This document shows, piece after piece, positions 31,403-41,965 of a stretch of 64,000 nucleotides of DNA. Position 1 is the stretch's first letter, and each line of letters starts with the position of its first letter. The notes below the pieces were generated by a model. The model saw only the letters and a program-made list of their open reading frames with translations, ran no database searches and had not been told where the DNA came from. The translations under genes and the position numbers were made by a program. Origin of the DNA: Actinomycetota bacterium (lineage in GTDB: Bacteria > Actinomycetota > Actinomycetes > Nanopelagicales > Nanopelagicaceae); the NCBI GenBank assembly GCA_010023045.1, contig RGJX01000001.1, forward strand, positions 1 through 64,000. Reading direction: 5' to 3'.

Positions 31403-32281
31403 TTAAGCGGGAATTGGTTGCGCAGAAGGTCTCCGGCTAGCGAAGTAAGAACCGATAAGAACGAGCGGTAAACCAATCAAGATTGCAAGGGTTATCGGCT
31501 CGCTCAATATTATGATTCCTAGGATTACCGCGACAGCAGTATTTGGATAAACAACTAGAGATGCTCGCGCAGGCCCAATCTCGGCCAGCACGAGAAAGAA
31601 AATCCAGAACGCCATTCCGCTACACAGAACGCCAAGGCCTAGCGTTGCGAGCGTTACATCAAGAGAAGGCATCGATTCAGGCTTACTCATGAAAGCAAAG
31701 GGTGCAAAAATTACAGATGAAATCGTCATCGCGATGCCATTAATCGCAAGACCAGAGATTCCGGGAGCTTTTCTAGTAATCATATTTACGGCCCAAGCGT
31801 AAGAAACGGAGGCGATTAAAACTTGAGCAAGGGCTCCGAAGTTTCCAAAATCAGAGATGCTCTCGATTCCAACAATCAAGGAAATACCAATCAATCCAAT
31901 GACGATGCCAAAGATTCGGATGCGATGAGCAGCAGTTGAGTCACCAGTCTGATGAGCGAAGAGCGTTGCCCAGATAGGTACCGTGGCTACTAAAAGTGCC
32001 ACTACACCCGAAGAGAGATCTCGCTGGGAGCTGGTTATTAGTGACCAAGGAATAACCATCTCCAATACTGCGTAGAGCAATATGTAGCGCCAATAAGGCA
32101 GGGCTTTTCTAAGCGAACCCTCTCGCATCGCCAATGGGATCAAAAGGGCGGCGCCAATCAATAAACGCGAGAAGACAATCATCGGAGTAGAGAGTTCCTC
32201 GACGGCAACCTTCATAAAGAGATAGGGGATTCCCCAGAGAAGACCGACCAGGCTGAAGAGCAACCAGCCTTTACGTGACAT
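31403..32281 (-). CDS. EamA/DMT family transporter
   Basis: Ten TM segments, two EamA repeats. Confidence 0.88.
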   Translation of the reverse strand: MSRKGWLLFSLVGLLWGIPYLFMKVAVEELSTPMIVFSRLLIGAALLIPLAMREGSLRKALPYWRYILLYAVLEMVIPWSLITSSQRDLSSGVVALLVATVPIWATLFAHQTGDSTAAHRIRIFGIVIGLIGISLIVGIESISDFGNFGALAQVLIASVSYAWAVNMITRKAPGISGLAINGIAMTISSVIFAPFAFMSKPESMPSLDVTLATLGLGVLCSGMAFWIFFLVLAEIGPARASLVVYPNTAVAVILGIIILSEPITLAILIGLPLVLIGSYFASRRPSAQPIPA

Positions 32282-33447
32282 TAAATAAGACTCCGATACA
32301 AATCGATTGTTTGGTTGGCAACTTTATCCCAACCAAAGTGAGTCACAGCCCGCTTTCGCCCCGCAACTCCTAATCTTGTTGCGAGAGATTTATCACTTAG
32401 AACTTCTAATATTGATTCGGCAAGCTTCGCTTCAAAAACTTTCGCGTCAGAATCAAACTCAACTAGGAGTCCAGTTTCATTATTCACTACAACTTCAGGA
32501 ATACCACCAACTGCACTGGCAACTACTGCAGTTTCACATGCCATAGCCTCTAAATTTACGATTCCAAGTGGTTCATAGACCGAAGGACAAATGAAGACCT
32601 GAGCTGCGGTAAGAAGCGCAACCAACTCATCGTGGGGCAGCATTTCCTTTATCCAAATTATGTTCTCTCGATCTTGGCGCAACTCATTTATCAGTGACTC
32701 AACTTCAGCACCAATTTGGGGCTCATCCGGACTTCCGGCTGCAAGTACAAGGGCGTACTCCTTAGGTATTGATTTCCAAGACCTTAATAAATGGGCAAGA
32801 CCTTTCTGTCGCGTAATGCGCCCAACAAAGAGCGCAAACGGAGCTGAGACTCCATATTTTTCGAGAGTTAATGAATTTAGATTAGGTTTGAACTTCTCGG
32901 TATCTATTCCATTTCTTATTGTCGTAATCTTCCTAGAATCAACATTAGGGTAGGAAGAAATAACATCCTTTCTCATTCCATCACTAACTGCGATAATTGC
33001 ATCAGCGCTCTCATACGCGAGTTGTTCAACCCAAGATGAGATTACATAGCCGCCGCCTAGTTGTTCAGCTTTCCAAGGTCGAAGCGGTTCCAATGAGTGT
33101 GCAGTGACAACGTGCGGAATCTTGTAGATCTTGCTCGCTAGGTATCCTGCGAAGTTCGCATACCAAGTATGTGAATGAACTAGATCTGCATTTTCTATCT
33201 TTAACGCCATATCCATATCAATTAAAAGAGTCTGTAGAGCCGGATTTATCTCGGTGATTGGTGGCTTTAATTCATATCCAGTTGCATCAATTCGCGGCGC
33301 GCCAAAACAATGTACCCGGATGCTCGCCTTGAGAGTCTCGTTGAGCGCCTCAACCAAGTTCTTCACATGAACTCCAGCGCCGCCGTAGATGTTAGGCGGC
33401 CACTCTCTAGTCAGAAGCGCTACCGAAAGTGACTTCCCGCTATTCAC
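32281..33447 (-). CDS. glgA: Glycogen synthase (actinobacterial GT4 GlgA/GlgM type)
   Basis: [66 protein letters not shown]; divergent to glgC; GTG 33447 preferred (ATG 33471 possible). Confidence 0.88.
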   Translation of the reverse strand: MNSGKSLSVALLTREWPPNIYGGAGVHVKNLVEALNETLKASIRVHCFGAPRIDATGYELKPPITEINPALQTLLIDMDMALKIENADLVHSHTWYANFAGYLASKIYKIPHVVTAHSLEPLRPWKAEQLGGGYVISSWVEQLAYESADAIIAVSDGMRKDVISSYPNVDSRKITTIRNGIDTEKFKPNLNSLTLEKYGVSAPFALFVGRITRQKGLAHLLRSWKSIPKEYALVLAAGSPDEPQIGAEVESLINELRQDRENIIWIKEMLPHDELVALLTAAQVFICPSVYEPLGIVNLEAMACETAVVASAVGGIPEVVVNNETGLLVEFDSDAKVFEAKLAESILEVLSDKSLATRLGVAGRKRAVTHFGWDKVANQTIDLYRSLI

Positions 33448-33469
33448 CAAGCAAGAGTATCGTTCGCTC

Positions 33470-34693
33470 ATGGCGCGCTTAGATCTACCACTAGGAATAG
33501 TGCTCGCTGGTGGCGAAGGAAAGCGCTTGATGCCACTTACCGCAGATCGAGCTAAACCGGCAGTCCCGTTCGGTGGTTCATATCGACTCGTTGATTTCGT
33601 TCTCTCAAATCTAGTAAATGCAGGATTTCTCCGCATAGCAGTTTTGACTCAATATAAATCTCACTCACTGGATCGTCACATCACGACGACCTGGAGAATG
33701 TCTACTTTATTGGGTAACTATGTAACTCCAGTTCCTGCCCAACAGAGATTAGGTCCAAGGTGGTACACAGGAAGTGCCGATGCAATCTTGCAGAACTTCA
33801 ATTTGATTCATGATGAAAACCCTAAGCATGTAATTGTCTTTGGGGCTGATCACGTTTATCGAATGAATCCAGACCAGATGTACCAACAACACTTGGCAAC
33901 GGATGCTGGGGTAACAGTTGCGGCTATCCGAGTCAAGCGAAGTGAAGCTTCCCAATTTGGAGTCATTGAATTAGCCGAAGATGGTGTGACGATAAAGGCA
34001 TTTCATGAGAAACCAGAAAATCCTCCAGCGATGCCTGGAAATCCAGAGTTCTCACTCGCATCTATGGGTAACTACATTTTCCGAAGAGATGCGATGGAAG
34101 AGGCGCTAATACTTGATTCAGAAGATGTCGATAGCCGCCACGATCTAGGTGGAAACATAATTCCTTCGATGACCAAGGCAGGTCTGGCAAAGGCTTACGA
34201 CTTTGCTAACAATGTGGTCCCAGGTGAAACAGAGAGAGATCGCGGCTATTGGCGAGATGTAGGAACCATCGATTCATATTTCGATGCCCATATGGATTTG
34301 GTTTCAGTTCATCCAATCTTCAATCTATACAACCGCCAATGGCCAATACTTACAAATCCTCCTTCTCTTCCTCCAGCAAAATTCTCGGAGCGGGGTATCG
34401 CATTTGATTCGGTAGTCGGCGCTGGTTCGATTATTGCTGGCGGCGAAATGCATAGAACTGTTGCTTCTTATGATGTCTTAGTAGGTCGAGATGCTCGAGT
34501 AGAGCGAGCTGTTTTAATGCCATCAGTCCGAATCGGAGATGGCGCTCACGTTAAGAATGCAATTCTTGATAAGAACGTTGTAGTTGAGCCGGGAGCTCAA
34601 ATAGGAGTAAATCTCGAGAGAGATCGGGAGCGCTTCACCGTTTCCGAGGGCGGAATCGTCGTTGTCGGCAAGGGCGTAACCGTAACTCGTTAA
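33470..34693 (+). CDS. glgC: Glucose-1-phosphate adenylyltransferase
   Basis: [57 protein letters not shown]. Confidence 0.95.
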   Translation: MARLDLPLGIVLAGGEGKRLMPLTADRAKPAVPFGGSYRLVDFVLSNLVNAGFLRIAVLTQYKSHSLDRHITTTWRMSTLLGNYVTPVPAQQRLGPRWYTGSADAILQNFNLIHDENPKHVIVFGADHVYRMNPDQMYQQHLATDAGVTVAAIRVKRSEASQFGVIELAEDGVTIKAFHEKPENPPAMPGNPEFSLASMGNYIFRRDAMEEALILDSEDVDSRHDLGGNIIPSMTKAGLAKAYDFANNVVPGETERDRGYWRDVGTIDSYFDAHMDLVSVHPIFNLYNRQWPILTNPPSLPPAKFSERGIAFDSVVGAGSIIAGGEMHRTVASYDVLVGRDARVERAVLMPSVRIGDGAHVKNAILDKNVVVEPGAQIGVNLERDRERFTVSEGGIVVVGKGVTVTR

Positions 34694-36183
34694 ATCTTCC
34701 CTTCTTCTAGACCTTTGATGACTTCATTTCCCCGTTTTATTGTTGCATCCAAATCACTTAATTTCTTCAAGCCACTTAACTGTTGAAACATCCGATGATT
34801 CTTCTTAAATCTTTCACCGTTTCGCGCCATGTAGTGCCAATAGAGAGTAGTGAATGGACATGAATCCTCTTGAATTCGGGTCTTTGGGTTGTACGCGCAA
34901 CTACCACAATAATTCGACATTCTTGAGATGTAGGCGCCACCTGCAACATAAGGTTTAGTCGACATCTTTCCGCCATCAGCATGAAGACTCATTCCGATGA
35001 CATTTGGGACCATCACCCAATCTGTGGCATCTATAAAGACTTCACGCATCCATGCAAGGAATTCAGCTGGCTTAACATCGGCAAGAGCGGCTAAATTACT
35101 TAGAACCATAAGGCGAGGGATGTGATGCACCCAAGATCGCTCTTCGATTTGCGAAATAATCTCACTTACGCACCTCATCTTTGTCTTTGAAGAGTCCGAG
35201 AAAAGCGGGAGCAACTTTCTAGTAGAGCTGAATTCGTTTAAATCACGATACTCGTTTCCAAAGTACCAGTAGAGCCCATTGATATATTCGCGCCATCCAA
35301 TTATTTGTCGGATAAAACCCTCACAAGAGGCGATAGAGATACCACCTCTCTTGAATCGTTTGAGCGCTTCAGCGACGATCTCATCGGGAGTAATCAACCC
35401 AACATTCATATAAGTGCTTAACAAGGAGTGATTTAAAGCCCAACTCTCACTTGTCATCGCATCTTCGTATGGACCAAAATCTCTAAATGAATCCTTTAGA
35501 AATCGATCTAGTTGTGCAAGTGCAGCCTCTCGAGTAGTTCCCCAAGTTCTGTCGGTCAATCTTCCAACCAAGTCCAAAGATTCAATCTCGGCGATCACTT
35601 CACGATCGATTTCATCACGTTCATGTTCTGGATACGAAGGCCAACTATGGCCAAGTTTGGGGGGTGGAAGACGGTTAGCTTCATCAAAATTCCACTTGCC
35701 ACCGACCGGCTCGCCATCGTCCATCAAAATGTTAAGTCGTTCTCGCTGAAAGCGATAGAAGCTCTCCATCTTGAGAGACTTCTGTGAATTCGCCCAACTA
35801 GAAAAAGTTTCTCTTGAAGTTAGAAAGAAATCATTTGGAACAAACTTGACTCCGATATCCAAGAGGTTCTTAGTTAGGCGATAAGAAGATGGGGCAGTCG
35901 CAATTACTGCCTCGTAATCATCTGCATACTTACTAATTCCAGAAGCGGTATCCCGCGACTTCTCGTAGTGGACTGTAAACCCCTCTTTTCGTAACGATTC
36001 TGCAAAATGTCTAGCTGCAGAAAGTAGAAAGAAGATCCGCTGGCGATGCCATCTTGCCCCTGTGAGCATTCGGTTACTTTCAACGAAGATGACCTCATGC
36101 TTCTTTGGATCAGCATCTTTAAGCGCACCTTTATGGCGATTTAGGTTGTCGTGAGCAAGATAAATCAAGGTCTTTGGCATCAC
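34690..36183 (-). CDS. Cryptochrome/photolyase family protein, FeS-BCP type (prokaryotic (6-4) photolyase-like)
   Basis: [83 protein letters not shown]. Confidence 0.88.
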   Translation of the reverse strand: MMPKTLIYLAHDNLNRHKGALKDADPKKHEVIFVESNRMLTGARWHRQRIFFLLSAARHFAESLRKEGFTVHYEKSRDTASGISKYADDYEAVIATAPSSYRLTKNLLDIGVKFVPNDFFLTSRETFSSWANSQKSLKMESFYRFQRERLNILMDDGEPVGGKWNFDEANRLPPPKLGHSWPSYPEHERDEIDREVIAEIESLDLVGRLTDRTWGTTREAALAQLDRFLKDSFRDFGPYEDAMTSESWALNHSLLSTYMNVGLITPDEIVAEALKRFKRGGISIASCEGFIRQIIGWREYINGLYWYFGNEYRDLNEFSSTRKLLPLFSDSSKTKMRCVSEIISQIEERSWVHHIPRLMVLSNLAALADVKPAEFLAWMREVFIDATDWVMVPNVIGMSLHADGGKMSTKPYVAGGAYISRMSNYCGSCAYNPKTRIQEDSCPFTTLYWHYMARNGERFKKNHRMFQQLSGLKKLSDLDATIKRGNEVIKGLEEGKI

Positions 36184-36264
36184 GGAAAGAGTAGCGGGGT
36201 AGGGGTAGAATTGCGCTCTGGATCAGAGTTGATCAATTAATTGAGTCATCGGAGAATTTAGAAA

Positions 36265-37290
36265 ATGCGCTTTGGAGTTCTAACTGGTGGTGGCGATTGC
36301 CCGGGTCTTAATGCCGTTATTCGTGCCGTAGTTCGTAAGGGCGAAAAAGAGTATGGCTACGAGTTCATTGGATTCAGAGATGGCTGGAAGGGTCCGCTTG
36401 AGGGACTAACAATGCCACTTAATATCAAGGCTACTCGTGGAATTCTGCCTCGCGGTGGAACCATTCTTGGATCCTCGCGAACAAATCCTTTCAAGATTGA
36501 AAACGGCGTAGAGCGAATCAAAGAGAATCTTGCAAAAATGAACGTTGATGCCCTCATAGCGATTGGTGGCGAAGATACTCTTGGCGTGGCAACGAAACTA
36601 GATGCGCTGGGCGTAAAGGTAATTGGCGTCCCCAAGACTATCGATAATGATTTGAACAACACCGATTACACATTCGGTTTTGATACAGCTGTAAATATTG
36701 CTGTCGAAGCAATCGATCGGCTTCACACAACAGCCGAGTCACATCACCGCGCTCTAATTGTTGAGGTAATGGGTCGCCATGCCGGTTGGATCGCGCTGCA
36801 CTCAGGCCTTGCCGGTGGCGCCTCCTGCATTCTCATCCCAGAAGTCCCATTTGATATTGAGAAAGTATGCAAGTTGGTCGAATCTCGATTCCAGCAATCA
36901 TATGCTCCGATTCTGGTCGTTGCTGAAGGTGCGCTTCCAAAAGATGGAACTCTGGTGACTAAAGATGGCTCGCTCGACGCTTTTGGCCATGTCAAGTTAT
37001 CTGGAATTGGTGAGTGGCTCGCAAAAGAAATTGAAACTAGAACTGGGGCAGAAGCTCGTACTTCAATTCTGGGCCATATTCAAAGAGGTGGAACACCTAC
37101 TGCTTTTGATCGCGTACTTGCTACACGCTTTGGGCTGCACGCAATTACGGCGGCGCATGAAGGTGATTGGGGCAAGATGGTTGCGCTTCATGGCACCAAT
37201 ATCGTTCGAGTACCTCTGAAATCTGCTACCGATAAGTTAAAGACTGTAGATCCACGCTTACTTGCTGAGGCAGAAGTCTTCTTTGGCTAA
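36265..37290 (+). CDS. pfkA: 6-phosphofructokinase, likely pyrophosphate-dependent
   Basis: GGGDCPGLNAVIRAVV; AIGGEDTLGVA and GVPKTIDNDLNNTDYTFGFDTA. Confidence 0.93.
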   Translation: MRFGVLTGGGDCPGLNAVIRAVVRKGEKEYGYEFIGFRDGWKGPLEGLTMPLNIKATRGILPRGGTILGSSRTNPFKIENGVERIKENLAKMNVDALIAIGGEDTLGVATKLDALGVKVIGVPKTIDNDLNNTDYTFGFDTAVNIAVEAIDRLHTTAESHHRALIVEVMGRHAGWIALHSGLAGGASCILIPEVPFDIEKVCKLVESRFQQSYAPILVVAEGALPKDGTLVTKDGSLDAFGHVKLSGIGEWLAKEIETRTGAEARTSILGHIQRGGTPTAFDRVLATRFGLHAITAAHEGDWGKMVALHGTNIVRVPLKSATDKLKTVDPRLLAEAEVFFG

Positions 37291-37331
37291 TTGAGTAGCG
37301 CCTAGTTAGCGCTTCTACTTAACCTTCTCCT

Positions 37332-38672
37332 ATGACGGCCCAGCTAGAAACTCTCTTTGATAAGTCGCTTAAGGCTGCCCAACAACCCGAATGGCCCGAT
37401 ATCTCTAAGCTAGAAGCAGCAGTCAAAGAGTTAAAGGCGCTACCACCTCTTGTATTTGCCGGAGAGTGCGACAATTTAAAGGCAAAAATCGCGCAAGCAG
37501 CGCGCGGTGAGGCGTTCTGGCTACAAGGCGGGGATTGCGCAGAAACATTTGCCGGAGCAACAGCTGACTCGATTCGTAATCGAATCAAGACCATTTTGCA
37601 GATGGCAGCGGTTCTTCAATATGGCGCAAGTATGCCTGTTATAAAGGTTGGTCGAATGGCCGGACAGTTTGCTAAACCAAGAAGCAATAACATCGAAAAG
37701 CGTGGCGATATTGAACTTCCCGCATATCGTGGTGATGCTGTTAATGATTTGGAGTTCACCGAATCGGCACGTACCCCAGATCCCGCTCGATTAGTAAAGG
37801 TGTATCACAACTCTTCGGCCACTTTAAATCTAGTTCGTGCATTTACTAAAGGTGGCTTTGCTGATTTACGCCTGGTGCACGAATGGAACAAAGGCTTCGT
37901 TAAGGACTCCAATACTGGCATGCGATACGAAGCGCTTGCTAAGGAGATTGGAAGGGCGCTCGACTTCATGCGTTCTGCAGGAATAAATCCAGAAGAGTTT
38001 AAGACTGTTGATTTCTACTCCTCTCATGAAGCGTTAATTCTCGAATACGAAAAAGCACTTACTCGTATCGATTCACGCACTGGACTTCCTTATGATGTAT
38101 CTGCACACTTTCTCTGGATTGGTGAGCGAACTAGACAACTTGATGGAGCTCACATCGATTTTGCCAAGAAGATCAAGAATCCAATTGGCGTAAAACTGGG
38201 CCCAAAGACAAGCGTTGAAGAGATGATGTCCCTCATCAAGATATTAAATCCTGATGATGAACCAGGGCGCCTGACCTTTATCACAAGAATGGGAGCGAAG
38301 AATATCCGCACTGTTTTACCGCCTCTCGTTGATGCAGTCGCAAATAGCGGAAGTAGCGTTCTCTGGGTCTGCGATCCAATGCATGGAAATACTTACGAGG
38401 CTCCAAGTGGGTTTAAGACAAGAAGTTTTGATGACGTACTAGATGAAGTACGCGGTTTCTTCGAAGTTCATCATGCAAAAGGGACTCACCCAGGTGGAAT
38501 CCATATCGAGCTAACGGGCGATGATGTAACGGAGTGCGTTGGCGGTGGCGCTGAAATCTCGCATGAAGACCTAGCCACTCGGTATGAAACTGCCTGCGAC
38601 CCAAGGCTCAATCACACTCAATCACTCGAGTTAGCCTTCTTGCTCGCGGAAATGCTCCGCGATCGCAAGTAA
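37332..38672 (+). CDS. Class II 3-deoxy-7-phosphoheptulonate synthase
   Basis: AFWLQGGDCAETFAG, KVGRMAGQFAKPRS, WVCDPMHGNTYEAPSGFKTR. Confidence 0.96.
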   Translation: MTAQLETLFDKSLKAAQQPEWPDISKLEAAVKELKALPPLVFAGECDNLKAKIAQAARGEAFWLQGGDCAETFAGATADSIRNRIKTILQMAAVLQYGASMPVIKVGRMAGQFAKPRSNNIEKRGDIELPAYRGDAVNDLEFTESARTPDPARLVKVYHNSSATLNLVRAFTKGGFADLRLVHEWNKGFVKDSNTGMRYEALAKEIGRALDFMRSAGINPEEFKTVDFYSSHEALILEYEKALTRIDSRTGLPYDVSAHFLWIGERTRQLDGAHIDFAKKIKNPIGVKLGPKTSVEEMMSLIKILNPDDEPGRLTFITRMGAKNIRTVLPPLVDAVANSGSSVLWVCDPMHGNTYEAPSGFKTRSFDDVLDEVRGFFEVHHAKGTHPGGIHIELTGDDVTECVGGGAEISHEDLATRYETACDPRLNHTQSLELAFLLAEMLRDRK

Positions 38673-38714
38673 ATACAACTATCCGTTCCAAGAAGGTAGG
38701 CGTAGGCTTTCAAA

Positions 38715-39209
38715 ATGCTCAGTAAGGCGACGCTGAAGACGCCGGTAGGTTCGCTCTACCTGATCTCCCACGAACACTTGCTTCTTGCTTCGGGATTCTC
38801 AAACTTCAGAGATTTAACAAATCAGTTGGATGAAGAAGATCGCGATCAAGGTATCTCGGAAGTAAAGCGATTACCAATTATCTCTGACTTACTAGATGAC
38901 TACTTTTCAGGTGACCTTAAGGCTTTAGATGGAATATCAGTTCGCCAACCTGGAGAGAAATTCTCTCAATCTGCATGGAAGGCGATGCGTAAAGTTTCAC
39001 CAGGCAAGACAATCTCTTATGGCGAACTGGCGAAGCGAGCCGGTTCGGCCGATGCAGTTAGGGCCGCAGGCAGCGCCTGTGCTAGAAATTTAATTGCGCT
39101 CGTCGTTCCTTGTCACCGAATTGTTAAGACCGGGGGTGCGCTCGGGAATTATGCCTACGGTTTGCCAGTAAAAGAGTGGTTACTTCGCCATGAAGGCGCG
39201 CTCAAGTAA
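38715..39209 (+). CDS. ogt: Methylated-DNA--[protein]-cysteine S-methyltransferase
   Basis: LIALVVPCHRIVKTGGALGNYAYGLPVKEWLLRHEGA. Confidence 0.95.
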   Translation: MLSKATLKTPVGSLYLISHEHLLLASGFSNFRDLTNQLDEEDRDQGISEVKRLPIISDLLDDYFSGDLKALDGISVRQPGEKFSQSAWKAMRKVSPGKTISYGELAKRAGSADAVRAAGSACARNLIALVVPCHRIVKTGGALGNYAYGLPVKEWLLRHEGALK

Positions 39210-40229
39210 TCTCTTAAGTACCACAACTGCACTTTTAACACCGCTTTCATCTACATCCATATGAGTAACCATACGGACATATTTCGGCCCTAAGGCGCTT
39301 ATCCAAATTCCCTCATTTTTTGTTTCGGCTGCAAATTCAGCAGCGCTCCACGATGAACCGGTAAGGTCAAGACCGACGATATTTGTCTCAATCTCATCTG
39401 GATTAACGCTTGAAGGCACAACTTCATTACAAGCCAGGGCGAGAACCTTTGCTTTCTTATGATCCTCCGCTAAACGTGCAATGTTGTTATCAAGAGCAAA
39501 ATGACCGGCTGCGGCCAATAATCCAACTTGACGCATTCCAGCTCCATAACGTTTACGCCAGACGCGTGCGCTTGCCACCCTTTCTTTGTTACTAAGCATG
39601 AGTGAGCCAATGGGAGCGCCCAAACCTTTCGAGAGACAGACACTTACGGTATCGAAATGCTTTCCATAGTCTTTGAGAGAAACCTTTGATGCAACATGTG
39701 CATTCCAAATTCGGGCGCCATCTAAATGTAGTTTCAAGCCGAGGTTTTGGGCCGCTAGTGCCAACTTTTCAATTTCAGAGATTGGCTGGACTGTTCCACC
39801 GCCAAAGTTATGAGTGTTTTCTACTGCTATAGCGGTGGTGGAGACCAGGTACGGCCCGGAATTAGGACGCGCAAGTTCTAAGGCAGATTGAGCATCAAGC
39901 AGCCCTCGCTTCGCTGTCCAAGTTCGAGTAGTTATACCGCTAAAGGTTGCAGCTGCGCCAAGTTCAGCACGAACTATGTGAGAGTTGCTTTCGCATAGTA
40001 ATTCCTCGCCGGGTGAGACAAGTGTTCGAATTGCAAGTTGATTTGCAAGCGAGCCGCTCGGAGTAAAGACGGCAGCTTCTTTGCCAAACATTTCGGCAAC
40101 TCGTTCTTCTAGCGAGTTAACAGTTGGATCATCGCTATAAACATCATCTCCAACCGGAGCAGCAGCAATCGCAGCGCGCATTGCATCGGATGGTCGCGTT
40201 ACTGTGTCGGAGCGGAGATCAACTATCAT
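39180..40229 (-). CDS. ltaE: Low-specificity L-threonine aldolase
   Basis: MIVDLRSDTVTRPSDAMRAAIAAAPVGDDVYSDDPTVNSLEERVAEMFGKEAAVFTPSGSLANQLA. Confidence 0.93.
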   Translation of the reverse strand: MIVDLRSDTVTRPSDAMRAAIAAAPVGDDVYSDDPTVNSLEERVAEMFGKEAAVFTPSGSLANQLAIRTLVSPGEELLCESNSHIVRAELGAAATFSGITTRTWTAKRGLLDAQSALELARPNSGPYLVSTTAIAVENTHNFGGGTVQPISEIEKLALAAQNLGLKLHLDGARIWNAHVASKVSLKDYGKHFDTVSVCLSKGLGAPIGSLMLSNKERVASARVWRKRYGAGMRQVGLLAAAGHFALDNNIARLAEDHKKAKVLALACNEVVPSSVNPDEIETNIVGLDLTGSSWSAAEFAAETKNEGIWISALGPKYVRMVTHMDVDESGVKSAVVVLKRLLERAFMAK

Positions 40230-41082
40230 TTTTTGTGGGCGTAACTTTCGGTTGGACAATCATGACCATGGCTACGAGAACCATAGAGCCACCCAGAACT
40301 ATCCGTAAAGTTAATGGCTCGGCGCCCAGGGCTACTGAGAAGAGAGCAGCAAAGACAACTTCCATAGTGAGAATTACGGCGACTTTCGTAGCGGAAATAC
40401 GCGCTTGTGCCCAGGTCTGGACTACGAAGGCGAAGAAAGTAGCAAAGACCGCAGTAAAGATCACGACCGCCCAGACTTGGGTATCAGGTGGCGCAATGAA
40501 TCCATTTAGTGAGGCGGGAATCCCAGAAACGATTGCGCAAGTAGCTAATTGAACAAAAGTAAGTGTGTATGCATCAAAGTCTCTACTCCACCGACTCAAG
40601 AGAAGGATATGTGCAGCAAATAGAAATGCGGAGATTAGAACGAAAAGCTCACCGGTCCCAATTGATAATCCATTGATGGAGAGAACTCCAAGACCCACAG
40701 TTGCAAGAGCTATATAAAACCAGGCCGATATAGTTAATTTCTCCTTGAGAATTAAAGCTCCAATAAGTGGAGTTAAGACGACATAAAGTCCCGTAATGAA
40801 TCCAGTAATTGCCGGAGTCGTGCGCTCTAGCCCTAAAGTCTGGAATATGTAGCCGAGGCCAAGTGCCGTGCCAATGAGTGATCCCTTTAGTAAAAGCGTG
40901 CGATTAAGTCTTGCAATGACCTTTGGATTAGCTACTAACATCACTAGCGCTGCCACTATGAAACGTGAAACCAAGAAGCTGTAGACATCTTGCTGATCAA
41001 GAATGTCCTTCATCCAGACAAAGGAAATTCCCCACATCGCCGCAACGGCAAGAAGCGCCCACGGCGCAAGGACTAAGGCCAC
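40219..41082 (-). CDS. EamA/DMT family transporter
   Basis: TM repeats, AMWGISFVWMKDIL. Confidence 0.87.
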   Translation of the reverse strand: MALVLAPWALLAVAAMWGISFVWMKDILDQQDVYSFLVSRFIVAALVMLVANPKVIARLNRTLLLKGSLIGTALGLGYIFQTLGLERTTPAITGFITGLYVVLTPLIGALILKEKLTISAWFYIALATVGLGVLSINGLSIGTGELFVLISAFLFAAHILLLSRWSRDFDAYTLTFVQLATCAIVSGIPASLNGFIAPPDTQVWAVVIFTAVFATFFAFVVQTWAQARISATKVAVILTMEVVFAALFSVALGAEPLTLRIVLGGSMVLVAMVMIVQPKVTPTKNDS

Positions 41083-41961
41083 TTATTTATCCCGCAATTT
41101 CTTAAGAAGCGCGACTTCCCGACCATGTTCAGGTTCTTCACCCGGGGTCTCAAGAATCAGGGGAGCATTAACTACAGCTGGATGTCTAAGCAACTCTTCA
41201 AATGGCTTGGTTCCAATTTCACCCTCACCTAAGTTTGCATGTCTATCCTTCAAAGATCCTAGGACATCCATTGAATCATTTGCATGAATCAATTGAATTC
41301 TTTCTTTACCTGCAACTTCTACCAATAGATCCAAAGTCTCGGTCATGCCACCTTTACTCTTTATGTCATGGCCAGCTGCAAATACATGGCATGTGTCAAG
41401 ACAAACCCCAACTTTGGGATGCCACTCTAGAGCTTCAAAGTAATTCTTTAGATCATCTAACTTCTTGACTAGCGATTGTCCTTGGCCAGCAGTAGGTTCA
41501 AGTAGTAGCCAAGGATCCGCATCGGTTAACTTATCCAGGATCGGCATGACTCCGCTCTTTATCTGTTTCCATGCTTTACTCACATGGGCTTCATCAACGG
41601 CTGAGCCAGTATGGATTACAACTCCAAGTGCCCCTATCTCGCGACCTCTGCGAAGTGAGTAAGAAGTTGAAGCAACCGAGTTCTTATAGGTTCCTTCTGT
41701 CGGTGAACCAAGGTTTATAAGAAATGGGGCGTGAACGTAAGTTTCGATCCCAAGTTCGCTTGCTCGCTGGCGAAATGCTGAATCAGCTTCTGGATTTGCA
41801 TCGGGCATGGCCCAGCCACGTGGGTTGGATGCGAAGACCTGAATTGCTTCAGCCTTAATAGTCGCGGCATACTCGATGGAACGCTTTGCCATTCCACCAG
41901 AAGTAGGAACGTGCGCTCCGATTAAGGGGCGTTTCACTTCCTTACTTGAATTCTTGGCCAC
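41083..41961 (-). CDS. nfo: Deoxyribonuclease IV
   Basis: IGAHVPTSGGMAKRSIEYAATIKAEAIQVFASNPRGW; VCLDTCHVFAAGHD. Confidence 0.93.
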   Translation of the reverse strand: MAKNSSKEVKRPLIGAHVPTSGGMAKRSIEYAATIKAEAIQVFASNPRGWAMPDANPEADSAFRQRASELGIETYVHAPFLINLGSPTEGTYKNSVASTSYSLRRGREIGALGVVIHTGSAVDEAHVSKAWKQIKSGVMPILDKLTDADPWLLLEPTAGQGQSLVKKLDDLKNYFEALEWHPKVGVCLDTCHVFAAGHDIKSKGGMTETLDLLVEVAGKERIQLIHANDSMDVLGSLKDRHANLGEGEIGTKPFEELLRHPAVVNAPLILETPGEEPEHGREVALLKKLRDK

Positions 41962-41965
41962 ACCG

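Noticed and set aside
33447-33471. Overlapping divergent start codons (CATG) of glgA and glgC
   Set aside because: The GlgA start at GTG 33447 fits homologous length better, leaving a short but ordinary 22-bp divergent spacer.
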